Below are positions 8,294-17,950 of a DNA stretch of 64,000 nt, piece by piece. Numbering within the stretch: the first letter of the stretch is position 1; the number at the start of each line of letters is the position of its first letter. The DNA is taken from positions 33,310 to 97,309 of the forward strand of contig JANLVJ010000041.1 of NCBI GenBank assembly GCA_031363945.1, written 5' to 3'. The DNA is from JANLVJ01 sp031363945. Its GTDB lineage: Bacteria > Bacteroidota > Bacteroidia > Sphingobacteriales > Sphingobacteriaceae. Under the pieces are notes generated by a model, which was given only the letters and a program-made list of their open reading frames with translations, was not told the DNA's origin and ran no database searches. The position numbers and the translations under genes are program-made.

Positions 8294-9712
8294 TTAGCGA
8301 ATAATAAAATCGGCAAGTAATGTGGCACTAGTACAATCTCGTATGATAACCCCGGCATATTGACCTGGTAGTATATTTCCTGGTGACGGAAAAACAACCA
8401 TAGAATTATGGTCATTTCTACCTGACAGATCATTTGCCGATTTTTTTGAGGTTCCTTCAACAAGTACTGTATGAAATGTACCGATTTGCGAAAGTAAGCG
8501 GGCATGAGAATGCTTTTTTTGCAAGTCAATAATTTCTGTCAACCTCCGGCTTTTAATTTCCTCAGGAATATCATCTGCATAATTTTTTGCAGCCGGGGTT
8601 CCTGGACGCTCAGAATACTTGAACATATAAGCAAAGTTAAACCTCACTTCTTCCATGATGCTTAATGTTTCAGCATGATCTTCCTCTGTTTCAGAACAAA
8701 AACCTGTTATGGTATCAGTTGAAATGGCACATCCAGGAATTATTCTCCTGATTGCTGCCACTCTGTTCAAATACCATTCACGATCGTAAGTACGGTTCAT
8801 CATCTTCAAAATGCGTGAACTACCCGACTGTATCGGGAGATGTATGTATTTGCAAATATTTTCATGCGCTGCCATGACGTATAATACTTCATCTGTTATA
8901 TCTTTAGGATGAGAAGTACTGAACCGTATTCGCATTAGAGGGTCAACATTTGCCACCATTTCGAGCAAAGCAGCAAATGAAACATTGCCTTCAACTGATT
9001 CAAAGGAATAGGAGTCAACATTTTGCCCGAGTAGCACGATTTCTTTAAAATTATCAGCCGAAAGGGTTCTGACTTCTTCAACTATTGAAGTGGCATCTCT
9101 TGAACGTTCACGCCCCCTGGTGTACGGAACTACACAAAAGGAGCACATATTGTTACATCCCCGCATAATAGAAACATAGGCAGAAATACCATTGCTGGCA
9201 AAGCGTAGAGGGCTTACATCAGCATACGTCTCTTCTCGGGATAATAGCACGTTGACTGCTTTCTGTCCGGTTCCTGCTTCTTCAAGCAGACGTGGTAAAT
9301 CACGGTAAGCGTCAGGTCCAACCACAAAATCAACTAATTTTTCCTCTTCAAGAAACTTTGCCTTAAGGCGTTCTGCCATACACCCAAGTACCCCAACCAG
9401 CAATGAAGGTTTTTTAATCTTCGAACTCCTGAAATCAGTAAGACGTTTTCTCACCCTTAGCTCGGCATTTTCCCGAATTGAGCAGGTATTTATGAGAATC
9501 ACATCAGCTTGACCAGAATCGGTGGTTATGCTAAAGCCTTCTTTTTGCAATATAGAGGCTACAATTTCAGAATCGGCAAAATTCATTGCACAACCATAGC
9601 TTTCTATAAATAGCTTCCGTTCACCTGAATCATTGTCGGTTACTGCAACATAAAACGTTTCTCCCTGCCTATCCTCTTTAAGTAATTGTTGTTGCTCTTT
9701 CACGCTAATCAT
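8294..9712 (-). CDS. miaB: tRNA-2-methylthio-N6-dimethylallyladenosine synthase
   Basis: MiaB is a radical-SAM methylthiotransferase that adds the 2-methylthio group to i6A37 of tRNAs reading UNN codons. The 472 residues contain the three cysteines of the N-terminal cluster (ESYGCAMN, NTCSIRENAE, GVLGCMAE), the radical-SAM triad CNNMCSFC (about residues 186-193) followed by RGRERSR, and a C-terminal TRAM domain. Length and order match the family. It lies 51 bases upstream of the sigma-54 activator. Only near-matches to TAnnTTTG (for example TATTTTTA) precede it. Confidence 0.96.
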   Translation of the reverse strand: MISVKEQQQLLKEDRQGETFYVAVTDNDSGERKLFIESYGCAMNFADSEIVASILQKEGFSITTDSGQADVILINTCSIRENAELRVRKRLTDFRSSKIKKPSLLVGVLGCMAERLKAKFLEEEKLVDFVVGPDAYRDLPRLLEEAGTGQKAVNVLLSREETYADVSPLRFASNGISAYVSIMRGCNNMCSFCVVPYTRGRERSRDATSIVEEVRTLSADNFKEIVLLGQNVDSYSFESVEGNVSFAALLEMVANVDPLMRIRFSTSHPKDITDEVLYVMAAHENICKYIHLPIQSGSSRILKMMNRTYDREWYLNRVAAIRRIIPGCAISTDTITGFCSETEEDHAETLSIMEEVRFNFAYMFKYSERPGTPAAKNYADDIPEEIKSRRLTEIIDLQKKHSHARLLSQIGTFHTVLVEGTSKKSANDLSGRNDHNSMVVFPSPGNILPGQYAGVIIRDCTSATLLADFIIR

Positions 9713-9935
9713 ATTGCATTAAAGTGTAAAAATATAAAAATTAAATTAAATGACATTATGGCAGACCCGTTTCAGGCAACAAGATTTTATTTATTTTCGG
9801 AACTCTTTTAATGGGCTTCCGTACCACTAAAAACGACCTATAGTTCCGATATCAGGTTTTTAACCCTAAATTAGTCTAATGAAACTCTAATGAAAACCGT
9901 GTGCAATTGTTCAACATTATTCGTAATTTTTATAC

Positions 9936-11771
9936 ATGTTTGCAAATAGCTTACGTAAAAACTTAGTTTTATCCTTTAGGGTATTATTAATTTTTACTTC
10001 ATCAATATGCCTTCTTAATTTTTTAGGCTCTGTCTATTACCAAGAGACTTGTAGACTAAAAATAATTCAGCTCATTAAAGAAAGCAGTCATAATCTTTAT
10101 GGGCTTCAGGTAAAAGATATACATCTTAACCTGCTACTGGGTAAAATTCAACTCGACGAATTAGCGCTTGAACCTGATACCGTAATTTATCTGCGTTTAA
10201 AACAAGAAGGAAAGTCTTCTTTCAACAGGTACCATTTACATGCCAAATCATTGGTGATTTCATTCAGGCAGGTATACAGACTATTATTTGACGGGCGGCT
10301 GCATATTGGCGATATAAGCCTAAATCAGCCAATAATCCATGTCCAAAACGATTCAATACCCGGCCAAGATGGTAAAAGAGCATTTTCAAACGCTGATTTC
10401 CCTTTAAATAAAGGACTGGTCAGTTCAATATTTATAGATAACCTGACCGTGAACCATGGACAAATTTCATATTTAAAAACCGGGCACATCAAATCAGAAC
10501 AGTTCACCTGCAATAGCAATCAGGTTTATTTTCACGCAGAAAGCATAATTATAGATAGAAACAGTTTTAAATCAACCTTGGTTTCATTTCTTGACAAACA
10601 GAAATTTACCCTCGATTTACATTCCTTAATCTTTAAAAAGCGCAGTGGCTCTTATGTTTATACTGCAAGAGAAGCAAGAATTGCAAAAGATGATAATGAG
10701 GTGCGTATAGAAGGCTTGAAGATGCTTCCTCAATTTAAGGTACCCGAATATATACTTTCAGTAAATGAAAATCCAGGAAGAGATTTCATGACACTGGGCA
10801 TTGATAATATCAGTCTGAAAGTTTCGGCATTTTTCAAAATGGTTAAATCCGGGTTCATTGATATTCCAGTTATTTCAATAGAGGGCGCCGACTTTAAATA
10901 TAATTCTGACGGTATTCCAAGCACTGTATTGAAGAAATATGATATGCCTCAGAACTTTTTAAAAAAATTAAGCACCCGAATTAAAATAGACAGCATAGAG
11001 ATACACCATAGTACCATTCTATATCAGGATTACGGTGTGAGTACCCATAAAAATGGGCGGGTAATCTTTAATGATATTAATGGGGTGATTTCTCACCTCA
11101 GTAATGATTCATCCTATTTACGAAAACATAAATACCTGGATATTGCTATTCGAACAAAACTGTATAATACTGGCAATCTTCAGTTAAACGTAACATTCGA
11201 CATGCAGTCTAAGACAGACTCGTTCAGATACTCGGGTATTATGGGTTATTTCCCGCTGACAATCATAAACCAGATAACCGTACCACTTTCTTCACTGCAG
11301 ATTATACGTGGAAATGCGGTAAATTGCTGGTTTGATGTATGTGCTGATAAGCAGGGCGCAACCGGACGGCTAACAGGAAACTATCATAATCTATATATCA
11401 AGCTCCTGGCTGATGATACAACCATTGCCGCCTCACATAAAATGAAAACCCTGTCTTCTCTGGCAAATATGTTCATGGTACTCAATGATAACCCCCTGAT
11501 TAATGAACCTCTTCGTACTGAAGAAATTTATAACAAACGTGATGAAAACCGATCTTTTTTTCGGTTCATGTGGAGATCGCTGTTATCAGGATTAAAGCCC
11601 ACGATCGGGATGCAGAAAGGAAGAGAAGAGAATTTCAACGCATTTATTACAAAATATCAACATTTCACAACCTGGCACCGTTCGGGTCAGAAAGCCCGCA
11701 TTATTAAACGTGAAAATAGGAGGCATTTACGAAAATTAGTAAAGGAAAGCCATCGGATTAAGAGCAGTTAA
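9936..11771 (+). CDS. Large membrane-anchored protein, AsmA/DUF748-like
   Basis: I cannot name a function. The 611-residue protein has one hydrophobic segment near residues 11-33 (VLSFRVLLIFTSSICLLNFL) and then a long beta-rich region with phrases such as LQVKDIHLNLLLGKIQLDEL and LHIGDISLNQPIIHV. This alternating pattern resembles AsmA-like or DUF748 repeats-of-beta-groove proteins, which act between the inner and outer membranes. The C-terminal 60 residues are very basic (RKLVKESHRIK). An envelope lipid-transport role is inference only. Confidence 0.75.
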   Translation: MFANSLRKNLVLSFRVLLIFTSSICLLNFLGSVYYQETCRLKIIQLIKESSHNLYGLQVKDIHLNLLLGKIQLDELALEPDTVIYLRLKQEGKSSFNRYHLHAKSLVISFRQVYRLLFDGRLHIGDISLNQPIIHVQNDSIPGQDGKRAFSNADFPLNKGLVSSIFIDNLTVNHGQISYLKTGHIKSEQFTCNSNQVYFHAESIIIDRNSFKSTLVSFLDKQKFTLDLHSLIFKKRSGSYVYTAREARIAKDDNEVRIEGLKMLPQFKVPEYILSVNENPGRDFMTLGIDNISLKVSAFFKMVKSGFIDIPVISIEGADFKYNSDGIPSTVLKKYDMPQNFLKKLSTRIKIDSIEIHHSTILYQDYGVSTHKNGRVIFNDINGVISHLSNDSSYLRKHKYLDIAIRTKLYNTGNLQLNVTFDMQSKTDSFRYSGIMGYFPLTIINQITVPLSSLQIIRGNAVNCWFDVCADKQGATGRLTGNYHNLYIKLLADDTTIAASHKMKTLSSLANMFMVLNDNPLINEPLRTEEIYNKRDENRSFFRFMWRSLLSGLKPTIGMQKGREENFNAFITKYQHFTTWHRSGQKARIIKRENRRHLRKLVKESHRIKSS

Positions 11772-11840
11772 ATTTTAATGTGTACAGATCGCTTTTTTTA
11801 CTAGTTTCAGGCAATAAAACTGAACCTTAAAAAGAATCAT

Positions 11841-13169
11841 ATGCCAGTAAAAAAACTCTTATTTATTGCACTCTCAGCCCTGACATTATCAGGCACCCAG
11901 GCTATTGCGCAAAAGGTTGACTTCACCGAATATAATTTGCCCAACGGTCTTCATGTAATTTTGCACCAGGATCATACTGCTCCTGTGGTTGCAGTCACTG
12001 TCATGTACCATGTTGGTTCAAGAAATGAAATAACAGGCCGAACAGGTTTTGCTCATTTTTTTGAACACCTATTATTTGAGGGAAGCGAAAACATTAAAAG
12101 AGGTGAGTTTATGAAGCTTGTTTCTGCAGGCGGGGGCCAGAATAATGCCAATACAACCCAGGATCGCACTTTTTATTATGAGATTTTCCCTTCAAACCAG
12201 TTAAGAACAGGTCTCTGGCTTGAAAGTGAGCGAATGATGCATCCGGTAATCAACCAGATAGGCGTAAAAACCCAGAATGAAGTTGTCAAAGAAGAAAAAA
12301 GACTGAGCTTTGATAATCGTCCTTATGGCAATATTATTAATGTCATCGGCCAGGATCTTTTCACGCTTCACCCCTACCATAATGGCGTAATCGGATCAAT
12401 GAAAGACCTTGACTCAGCCAAGCTAGGCGAATTTAAAGACTTTTTCAAACAGTTTTATGTGCCCAATAATGCAGTTTTAACAATATCAGGTGATATTGAC
12501 CTTGTCACAATACGCCCGTTGATTGAGTCATATTTTGGTCCTGTTCCAAGGGGTAAAGACGTGACCTATACCCAGATCATTGAGAAACCAATTACCAAAC
12601 AGATTATTGATACAGCTTATGATGCTAATATTCAAATCCCAGCTATTCTAGCAGCCTATCGGGTACCAGGTAAGGATAGCAAAGATTCTAAAGTAATGCA
12701 GATGATATCATCTATTCTTTCTAGTGGAGCAAGTTCGAGAATGTATAAAAAAATGGTTGATGATAAAAAAACTGCTTTGCAGGTTTTTGCCTTTAACTAC
12801 GCCCTTGAAGACTACGGAATGTACATTGTAGGGGCGATTCCGAATGCAGGAGCAGCACCAAAAAGCTTATTAGCTGATATGGATGAGGAGGTTTTAAAAC
12901 TTCAGAAAAATTTAATTAGCACTGATGATTATCAGAAGCTTCAAAATCAGTTTGAAAATGATTTTGTGAGTGAAAATACCCGGATGCAGGGTATCAGCGA
13001 AAATCTGTCTAATGGATATACTTTTTATCATAAAAACACCAATGAGATTAATGATGAATTATCGGTAATCAGGTCTATTTCAAGGGAAGAAATAAGAGAC
13101 GCAGCGCGTAAATACCTGAACTCAAATCAGCGCCTGGTTTTATACTATCTGCCAAAAAAAGCGAAATAA
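11841..13169 (+). CDS. M16 family zinc peptidase, catalytic member
   Basis: The 442-residue protein has a signal peptide ending near IAQ (residues 1-24), so it is probably periplasmic. The inverted zinc motif HFFEH is at residues 72-76, and the third ligand lies in the NEVVKEEKR segment near residue 150, as in processing peptidases and insulinases. Next to it is a second M16 gene that lacks this motif, so the pair probably forms an active/inactive heterodimer, as known for bacterial and mitochondrial M16B peptidases. Substrates are unknown. A weak hairpin lies between the two genes. Confidence 0.93.
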   Translation: MPVKKLLFIALSALTLSGTQAIAQKVDFTEYNLPNGLHVILHQDHTAPVVAVTVMYHVGSRNEITGRTGFAHFFEHLLFEGSENIKRGEFMKLVSAGGGQNNANTTQDRTFYYEIFPSNQLRTGLWLESERMMHPVINQIGVKTQNEVVKEEKRLSFDNRPYGNIINVIGQDLFTLHPYHNGVIGSMKDLDSAKLGEFKDFFKQFYVPNNAVLTISGDIDLVTIRPLIESYFGPVPRGKDVTYTQIIEKPITKQIIDTAYDANIQIPAILAAYRVPGKDSKDSKVMQMISSILSSGASSRMYKKMVDDKKTALQVFAFNYALEDYGMYIVGAIPNAGAAPKSLLADMDEEVLKLQKNLISTDDYQKLQNQFENDFVSENTRMQGISENLSNGYTFYHKNTNEINDELSVIRSISREEIRDAARKYLNSNQRLVLYYLPKKAK

Positions 13170-13195
13170 TGCTTTTAGTAACACAGATTATAAGT

Positions 13196-13214
13196 ACCTG
13201 AAAAATCAGGTTTT
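13196..13214 (+). terminator. Small hairpin followed by T-run between the two M16 genes
   Basis: ACCTGA, an AAAA loop and TCAGGT are followed by TTT. The six-base stem is short, so it may act only as a partial terminator or RNA-stabilising element. It shares its arms with hairpins at 4478-4495 and 15354-15374. Confidence 0.4.
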
Positions 13215-13255
13215 CAAACTGAAAAATTAATTCTTACCATTTTTAATTGTACGTA

Positions 13256-15340
13256 ATGAAAAAATATCTACTGATTGCCCTGTCACTTGTTTTTCAATAT
13301 AGCCAGGCACAGACCCCGATTGACCGAACCACTGTACCACCTGCAGGGCCTGCTCCAGTTTTAACTATTAAGGATCCGACTATTTATAAGCTGCCCAATG
13401 GCATGACTTTACTGGTCGTTGAAGATCACCGATTTCCAAAAGTCAGCGCCACATTTTCAATAGACAGAGGCCCTGTAACTGAGGGAGCAAAAGCTGGTGT
13501 CATGAATTTGATGGGCGGTATGCTGAATGAAGGAACTCAAAAAATGTCGAAGGCTGATTTTGACCAGGCTGTTGATAAACTTGGAGCAAACGTTTACCTG
13601 AACGCAAACGGAGGGTCAGCTTCAGCATTAACCCGGTATTTTCAACATACGTTTTCTTTAATGGGCCAGGCATTAAGAGAACCTGCATTTAAGCAGGAAT
13701 CATTTGATAAACTAAAAACCCAGGCCCTTACAAATTTTAAGTCAGAGGCAAATAGTGTACAGGCGGTTTCATCACGGGTTGTCAAAGCCCTGAGTTATGG
13801 CAAAACCCATCCAGAAGGCGAATTTGAAACAGAAGAATCTATTCAGGGAGTAAACCTGAATGATATTAAAGCTGCCTATCATGAAAATATTTCCCCTTCC
13901 CGTTCTTACCTGACTATTGTAGGTGATATAAAACCAGAGCAGGCTAAACTCTTTGTAAATGAAGTATTTGGAACCTGGAAAGGAGTAAAACTTACCCTGC
14001 CAGTACTTGCAGATGTAAATAACCCTGATAAAACTGAAATTGATCTGGTAAATATGTCAAATGCTGTTCAGTCAGAAATATCAGTCGTTAATCTGATCAC
14101 GTTGAAGCAAAACAACCCTGATTACTTTCCAGCCTTGCTGGCTAATTATATTTTGGGCGGAGGTGCCCAGAGCCGTTTATTCATGAATCTACGTGAGAAA
14201 TATGGGTTTACCTATGGGGCTTACTCAAGTCTTGGCTCAGGTAGATTCCAGAGCAGGTTTGATGCCTCAGCCTCTGTAAGAAATGCAAAAGTTGATAGTG
14301 CAGTGACCCAGTTTCTAGCTGAAATAAAACGTATTCGAACTGAGAAAGTAAGTGATGAAGAACTTAAGGTTGCCAAAGCACTTTATAACGGATCATTTGC
14401 CCTGGGCCTTGAAGACCCTGCCAGAACGGCAAAATTTGCGAGTAATATATTAATTAATGAACTGCCTGCTGACTTTTATAAAACGTATTTACAGCGTGTA
14501 AATGCTGTCACTCCTGAAGATATCTTAAGGGTTAGCCAGAAATACATGAATTATCAGAACACGCGTATTGTTGTGGTAGGCAATCTGAGTCAGATTCCTG
14601 ACAGTCTTAAAAAGAGTGGCTATCTGGTAAAGTATTTTGATACCTATGCTAGTGCTATTGCTGTAGGCGCAGATAAATCAAAGCCTGCGATCAGCGCTAC
14701 TGATGTTATCAAAAAATATCTGGCTGCTATCGGGGGCATCGACAAGCTGAAAGAAATCAAGACTGAAGAATCAACATCAAATATGACTGTTAGTGGTATG
14801 TCACTCACTGTTATTCAGAAAAAAATGATTCCCAACCTTGAAAATACGACTATGTCAATGGGAGGCAATACCATGTTAAAAACCGTTTTTGATGGTAATA
14901 AGGGTTATCAGGAACAAATGGGAAACAAGAAAGAATTTACGCCAGAAGAAATTGCCCAAAAAAAGAGCCGAACATCTCTCTTCGAGCAACTCGATTACTT
15001 ACAGAATCCTGCTTTTAAACTAGCAGTTGTAGGGTTACAAAAAATTGGCGGTTCTGATGCTTACCAATTATCGATAATTGACCCTACAGGAAAAAAATCA
15101 TCGGAGTATTATGATGTTAAATCAGGATTGCTTGTAAAATCTGAAACAACAGTTACAACTGGTGCAAATACGGTTAATACGTCGGTTGAAGTAGGTGATT
15201 ATAGAAAGGCAGGTGTTTATTTAATTCCCTATAAACAAACCATTTCAATTACATCTACTGCAGGCAGTCAGACAATTGAAATGACTGTGAAAGAAGCCCA
15301 ACTTAATCCAGTTCTTACCTCCGCTGATTTCAAGCCTTAA
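13256..15340 (+). CDS. M16 family peptidase-like protein, non-catalytic, with LolA-like tail
   Basis: A signal peptide (about residues 1-19 from the ATG at 13256; a TTG nine bases earlier is less likely) is followed by two M16 half-domains up to about residue 465. Where the zinc motif should be, the sequence reads AGVMNLMGGMLNEGT, with no histidines, so the protein cannot hold zinc in the usual way. The R/Y substrate-binding half is intact (NLREKYGFTYGAYSS). Residues 475-694 form an extra domain beginning DVIKKYLAAIGGIDKLKEIK, resembling the LolA/LppX-like lipoprotein-carrier fold found fused to M16 proteins in Bacteroidota. It is probably the partner subunit of the preceding gene product. 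Confidence 0.9.
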   Translation: MKKYLLIALSLVFQYSQAQTPIDRTTVPPAGPAPVLTIKDPTIYKLPNGMTLLVVEDHRFPKVSATFSIDRGPVTEGAKAGVMNLMGGMLNEGTQKMSKADFDQAVDKLGANVYLNANGGSASALTRYFQHTFSLMGQALREPAFKQESFDKLKTQALTNFKSEANSVQAVSSRVVKALSYGKTHPEGEFETEESIQGVNLNDIKAAYHENISPSRSYLTIVGDIKPEQAKLFVNEVFGTWKGVKLTLPVLADVNNPDKTEIDLVNMSNAVQSEISVVNLITLKQNNPDYFPALLANYILGGGAQSRLFMNLREKYGFTYGAYSSLGSGRFQSRFDASASVRNAKVDSAVTQFLAEIKRIRTEKVSDEELKVAKALYNGSFALGLEDPARTAKFASNILINELPADFYKTYLQRVNAVTPEDILRVSQKYMNYQNTRIVVVGNLSQIPDSLKKSGYLVKYFDTYASAIAVGADKSKPAISATDVIKKYLAAIGGIDKLKEIKTEESTSNMTVSGMSLTVIQKKMIPNLENTTMSMGGNTMLKTVFDGNKGYQEQMGNKKEFTPEEIAQKKSRTSLFEQLDYLQNPAFKLAVVGLQKIGGSDAYQLSIIDPTGKKSSEYYDVKSGLLVKSETTVTTGANTVNTSVEVGDYRKAGVYLIPYKQTISITSTAGSQTIEMTVKEAQLNPVLTSADFKP

Positions 15341-15353
15341 AAATTAATTTTAT

Positions 15354-15374
15354 ATACCTGAGCTGTTCAGGTAT
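15354..15374 (+). terminator. Hairpin ATACCTGA/TCAGGTAT after the M16 pair
   Basis: Eight paired bases flank a five-base loop, 13 bases after the stop codon. It is followed by TGTAAAATAGG rather than a T-run, so it may be an RNA 3'-end stabiliser working with the stronger terminator downstream. Confidence 0.45.
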
Positions 15375-15433
15375 GTAAAATAGGTTATCAATGAACAGAT
15401 CTTAGAAATAACTGGTTAAAATCAGTCAATTCC

Positions 15434-15472
15434 AAAAAAGCCAGAATAGCGATATACTAATCTGGCTTTTTT
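15434..15472. terminator. Bidirectional terminator between M16 pair and ilvE
   Basis: AAAAAAGCCAGA and TCTGGCTTTTTT are reverse complements separated by 15 bases. The A-run and T-run make it usable from both directions, which suits the convergent genes on either side. Confidence 0.8.
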
Positions 15473-15546
15473 CCAGAAATAAATGGCAGTTGAAACAGCT
15501 TTCTGATGATTATCGGACACTATTAACCGTATTACTGACCGAAAAT

Positions 15547-16614
15547 TTAAACTTTAACGATCCAGTGATGAGTATCTGCAATTTTACCAGATTTGATTTT
15601 ATCTAAAGTTGTACTGATTGCATGAATATAAGACCGTACCTCTATGGTCGATGGTAAGACATACCGCTTACCTTCAAACCCAATTTCAGCAATAGATGAG
15701 AGTGTTGCAGCGGTACCAGAGCCAAAAGCCTCCAGTAATGTACCAGCTATTGAAGCTTCTATTATTTCTACAATAGAAACCCTACGCTGTTTAACAGGAA
15801 TATTGAGGTCAGCAGCAACTTGAATTACACTCTTGCGGGTTATTCCATCCAGAATTGTATCACCCAGCAAAGGGGTGACAAGTTCATCACCGATTCGAAA
15901 AAATACATTCATGGTACCTGCTTCTTCAATATAGTTATGTTCGGCACCATCGGTCCATATCACCTGGTCAAAACCTTCATCAATAGCAATTTTGGTCGGA
16001 TATAATGCACCAGCATAATTTGCTGCAGCTTTTGAAAAGCCTATGCCACCAGCTGCGGCCCTGGTAAATTCAGTCTCAATTTTAACTTTTACCGGCCGTG
16101 AAAAATATGGACCTGAAGGACAGGTAAAAATACAGAACATATATTCTGTTGATGGATGAACACCGACAAATTCATCAGTGGCAAACATATGAGGTCTGAT
16201 ATATAGCGAACCCTGCTCAGTTGTAGGTACCCAGTCACGATCAAGGGAAACAAGTTTTCTAACGGCTTCAACAAAAAGTGCCTCAGGAATCTCAGGCATA
16301 CATAGACGGGTAGCAGATTTATTAAATCTTCTGGAATTTTCTTCAGGCCTGAATAAAACCACCTCTGATGTATCGTTTCTATAGGCTTTCATGCCTTCAA
16401 AAATCGCCTGTCCATAATGCAGGGTAATCAATGCAGGAGAGAATTCAAGCTTACCAAAGGGTGTAATTTTAAGCTCAGACCAGTGACCGTTTTTATAGAG
16501 GGCAGTAAACATATGATCTGAAAAGACTTTACCAAATGGAAGATTTGAAAAATCAATATTCGGAAGTTTTGAATGCTGTATTTCAGTTATTTCGATTTCT
16601 TCAGTTACAATCAC
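15547..16614 (-). CDS. ilvE: Branched-chain amino acid aminotransferase
   Basis: This 355-residue PLP enzyme of fold type IV transaminates Leu, Ile and Val with 2-oxoglutarate. It belongs to the larger, eukaryote-like BCAT group, shown by LPFGKVFSDHMF near the start, the PLP lysine in GGIGFSKAAANYAG (about K195) and GTAATLSSI near the C-terminus. The start appears to be GTG: the nearest ATG upstream is out of frame and the next in-frame Met lies inside the conserved region. It follows thrC by 28 bases and carries its own -7 box in that gap, so it can be read both with and apart from the threonine genes. Confidence 0.96.
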   Translation of the reverse strand: MIVTEEIEITEIQHSKLPNIDFSNLPFGKVFSDHMFTALYKNGHWSELKITPFGKLEFSPALITLHYGQAIFEGMKAYRNDTSEVVLFRPEENSRRFNKSATRLCMPEIPEALFVEAVRKLVSLDRDWVPTTEQGSLYIRPHMFATDEFVGVHPSTEYMFCIFTCPSGPYFSRPVKVKIETEFTRAAAGGIGFSKAAANYAGALYPTKIAIDEGFDQVIWTDGAEHNYIEEAGTMNVFFRIGDELVTPLLGDTILDGITRKSVIQVAADLNIPVKQRRVSIVEIIEASIAGTLLEAFGSGTAATLSSIAEIGFEGKRYVLPSTIEVRSYIHAISTTLDKIKSGKIADTHHWIVKV

Positions 16615-16634
16615 GTCATTAAGGTTTATTCAGG

Positions 16635-16642
16635 CAAATATA
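16635..16642 (-). promoter_or_regulatory. -7 box (TATATTTG) for ilvE
   Basis: On the minus strand TATATTTG matches TAnnTTTG exactly, lying 20 bases before the GTG start of ilvE and abutting the thrC stop. No matching -33 TTG was found. Confidence 0.5.
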
Positions 16643-17950
16643 TTAAAAGTTTGCCTGAAGAAAAGCGTGCACATCAGCGAGAGTGGCATCTACTTTTTTA
16701 AAGATTTCGGTCTTTGCCAGCAAAGAGTATAACCGTTCGGGTATTTCTACCGGTTTACCAGTTTGCTTTTCAACCAGATCTGCAAATTTTGAGGCATGGG
16801 CTGTTGAAAGAACAATACCAGGAGAGATATGATCATTAGCCTGAATACGGTAACGCTGAAGTGCCAGGTAGGCAACGGCGGTATGCGGATCTATTATATA
16901 GCCTTGATTTTTATATAGTTCTGAGATCGTGGCAGCTGTTTCTTCATCAGTAATTTTAAATCCGGTAATATCCTGATTCAGGGCATTCAAATCATGTTGA
17001 TACAGATCGATTATCCGGGAGAAATTACTTGGGTTACCCACATCCATCGCTGATGAATATGTTTCAAGACTCGTACGTGGTCTGAAAGTGCCACTATTGA
17101 GGTATTCAGGGAATACATCATTTTCATTACTGGCTGCAATGAGTTGTTTTATTGGCAGGCCCATACGTTTTGCTAATAAAGAAGCCGTCAGGTTACCATA
17201 ATTACCACTTGGGATTGAAATAATTGGGGGAGGTGTATCTGCTTCAAGTTGGCTGTAGGCATAGAAGTAATAGAAGCTTTGTGGAATCAGGCGACCAATA
17301 TTAATTGAGTTAGCTGAACATAACTGATATTTTGCCTGAAGCACCCGATCGAGAAAGGCTTCTTTCACCAAGCGCTGACAGTCATCAAAAGTACCATCAA
17401 CAGCCAGTGCCTTAATATTCTCACCCATAGTTGTTAACTGTCGGCGCTGCATATCGCTCACCTTACCATCAGGATACAGAATCACCACATCGACATTCTC
17501 AACTCCCAGAAAGCCACTTGCAACCGCGCCTCCTGTATCACCAGAAGTAGCAGTAAGAACTATTATTCTTCTTGGGGCATTTCTAGCCACATATCGTAAA
17601 ACCAAGGCCATAAACCGGGCACCAAAATCTTTAAATGCAAGCGTTGGGCCATGAAAGAGTTCAAGAACAGAAATTTCAGGGGTGATTTTTTTTAAAGGTA
17701 CCTCAAAATCAAAGGCACAATGACAAATACGTTCGAGCTCGCTGATCGGTATCTCATCAGAAAGCAAATGGGTTGAAATAGCAAAGGCCATTTCTGGAAA
17801 ATTCATCTTTGAAAGCTTCCTATAAAATGTTGACGGTAAAGGTAATATTGAATCAGGCACGTACAAGCCCTTGTCTGGGGGGTAGGCATCTACGATAGCC
17901 TGCGAAAATAATTTTTTATGTTTGGGATTATTTGTTGAATGTAACAGCAT
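16643..17950 (-). CDS. thrC: Threonine synthase
   Basis: ThrC converts O-phosphohomoserine to threonine with PLP. The 435 residues include the PLP-lysine motif HGPTLAFKDFGARF (about K107), the serine/threonine phosphate-binding loop TATSGDTGGAVASGF and PSGNYGNLTASLLAKRMGLP. It is the last of three genes thrA-thrB-thrC, starting one base after thrB ends, so the enzymes for the aspartate-to-threonine route are made together. Confidence 0.97.
   Translation of the reverse strand: MLLHSTNNPKHKKLFSQAIVDAYPPDKGLYVPDSILPLPSTFYRKLSKMNFPEMAFAISTHLLSDEIPISELERICHCAFDFEVPLKKITPEISVLELFHGPTLAFKDFGARFMALVLRYVARNAPRRIIVLTATSGDTGGAVASGFLGVENVDVVILYPDGKVSDMQRRQLTTMGENIKALAVDGTFDDCQRLVKEAFLDRVLQAKYQLCSANSINIGRLIPQSFYYFYAYSQLEADTPPPIISIPSGNYGNLTASLLAKRMGLPIKQLIAASNENDVFPEYLNSGTFRPRTSLETYSSAMDVGNPSNFSRIIDLYQHDLNALNQDITGFKITDEETAATISELYKNQGYIIDPHTAVAYLALQRYRIQANDHISPGIVLSTAHASKFADLVEKQTGKPVEIPERLYSLLAKTEIFKKVDATLADVHAFLQANF

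Noticed and set aside
8185..8529. 114-residue minus-strand frame overlapping miaB
   Set aside because: It overlaps the well-supported miaB gene in another frame and has no recognisable features.
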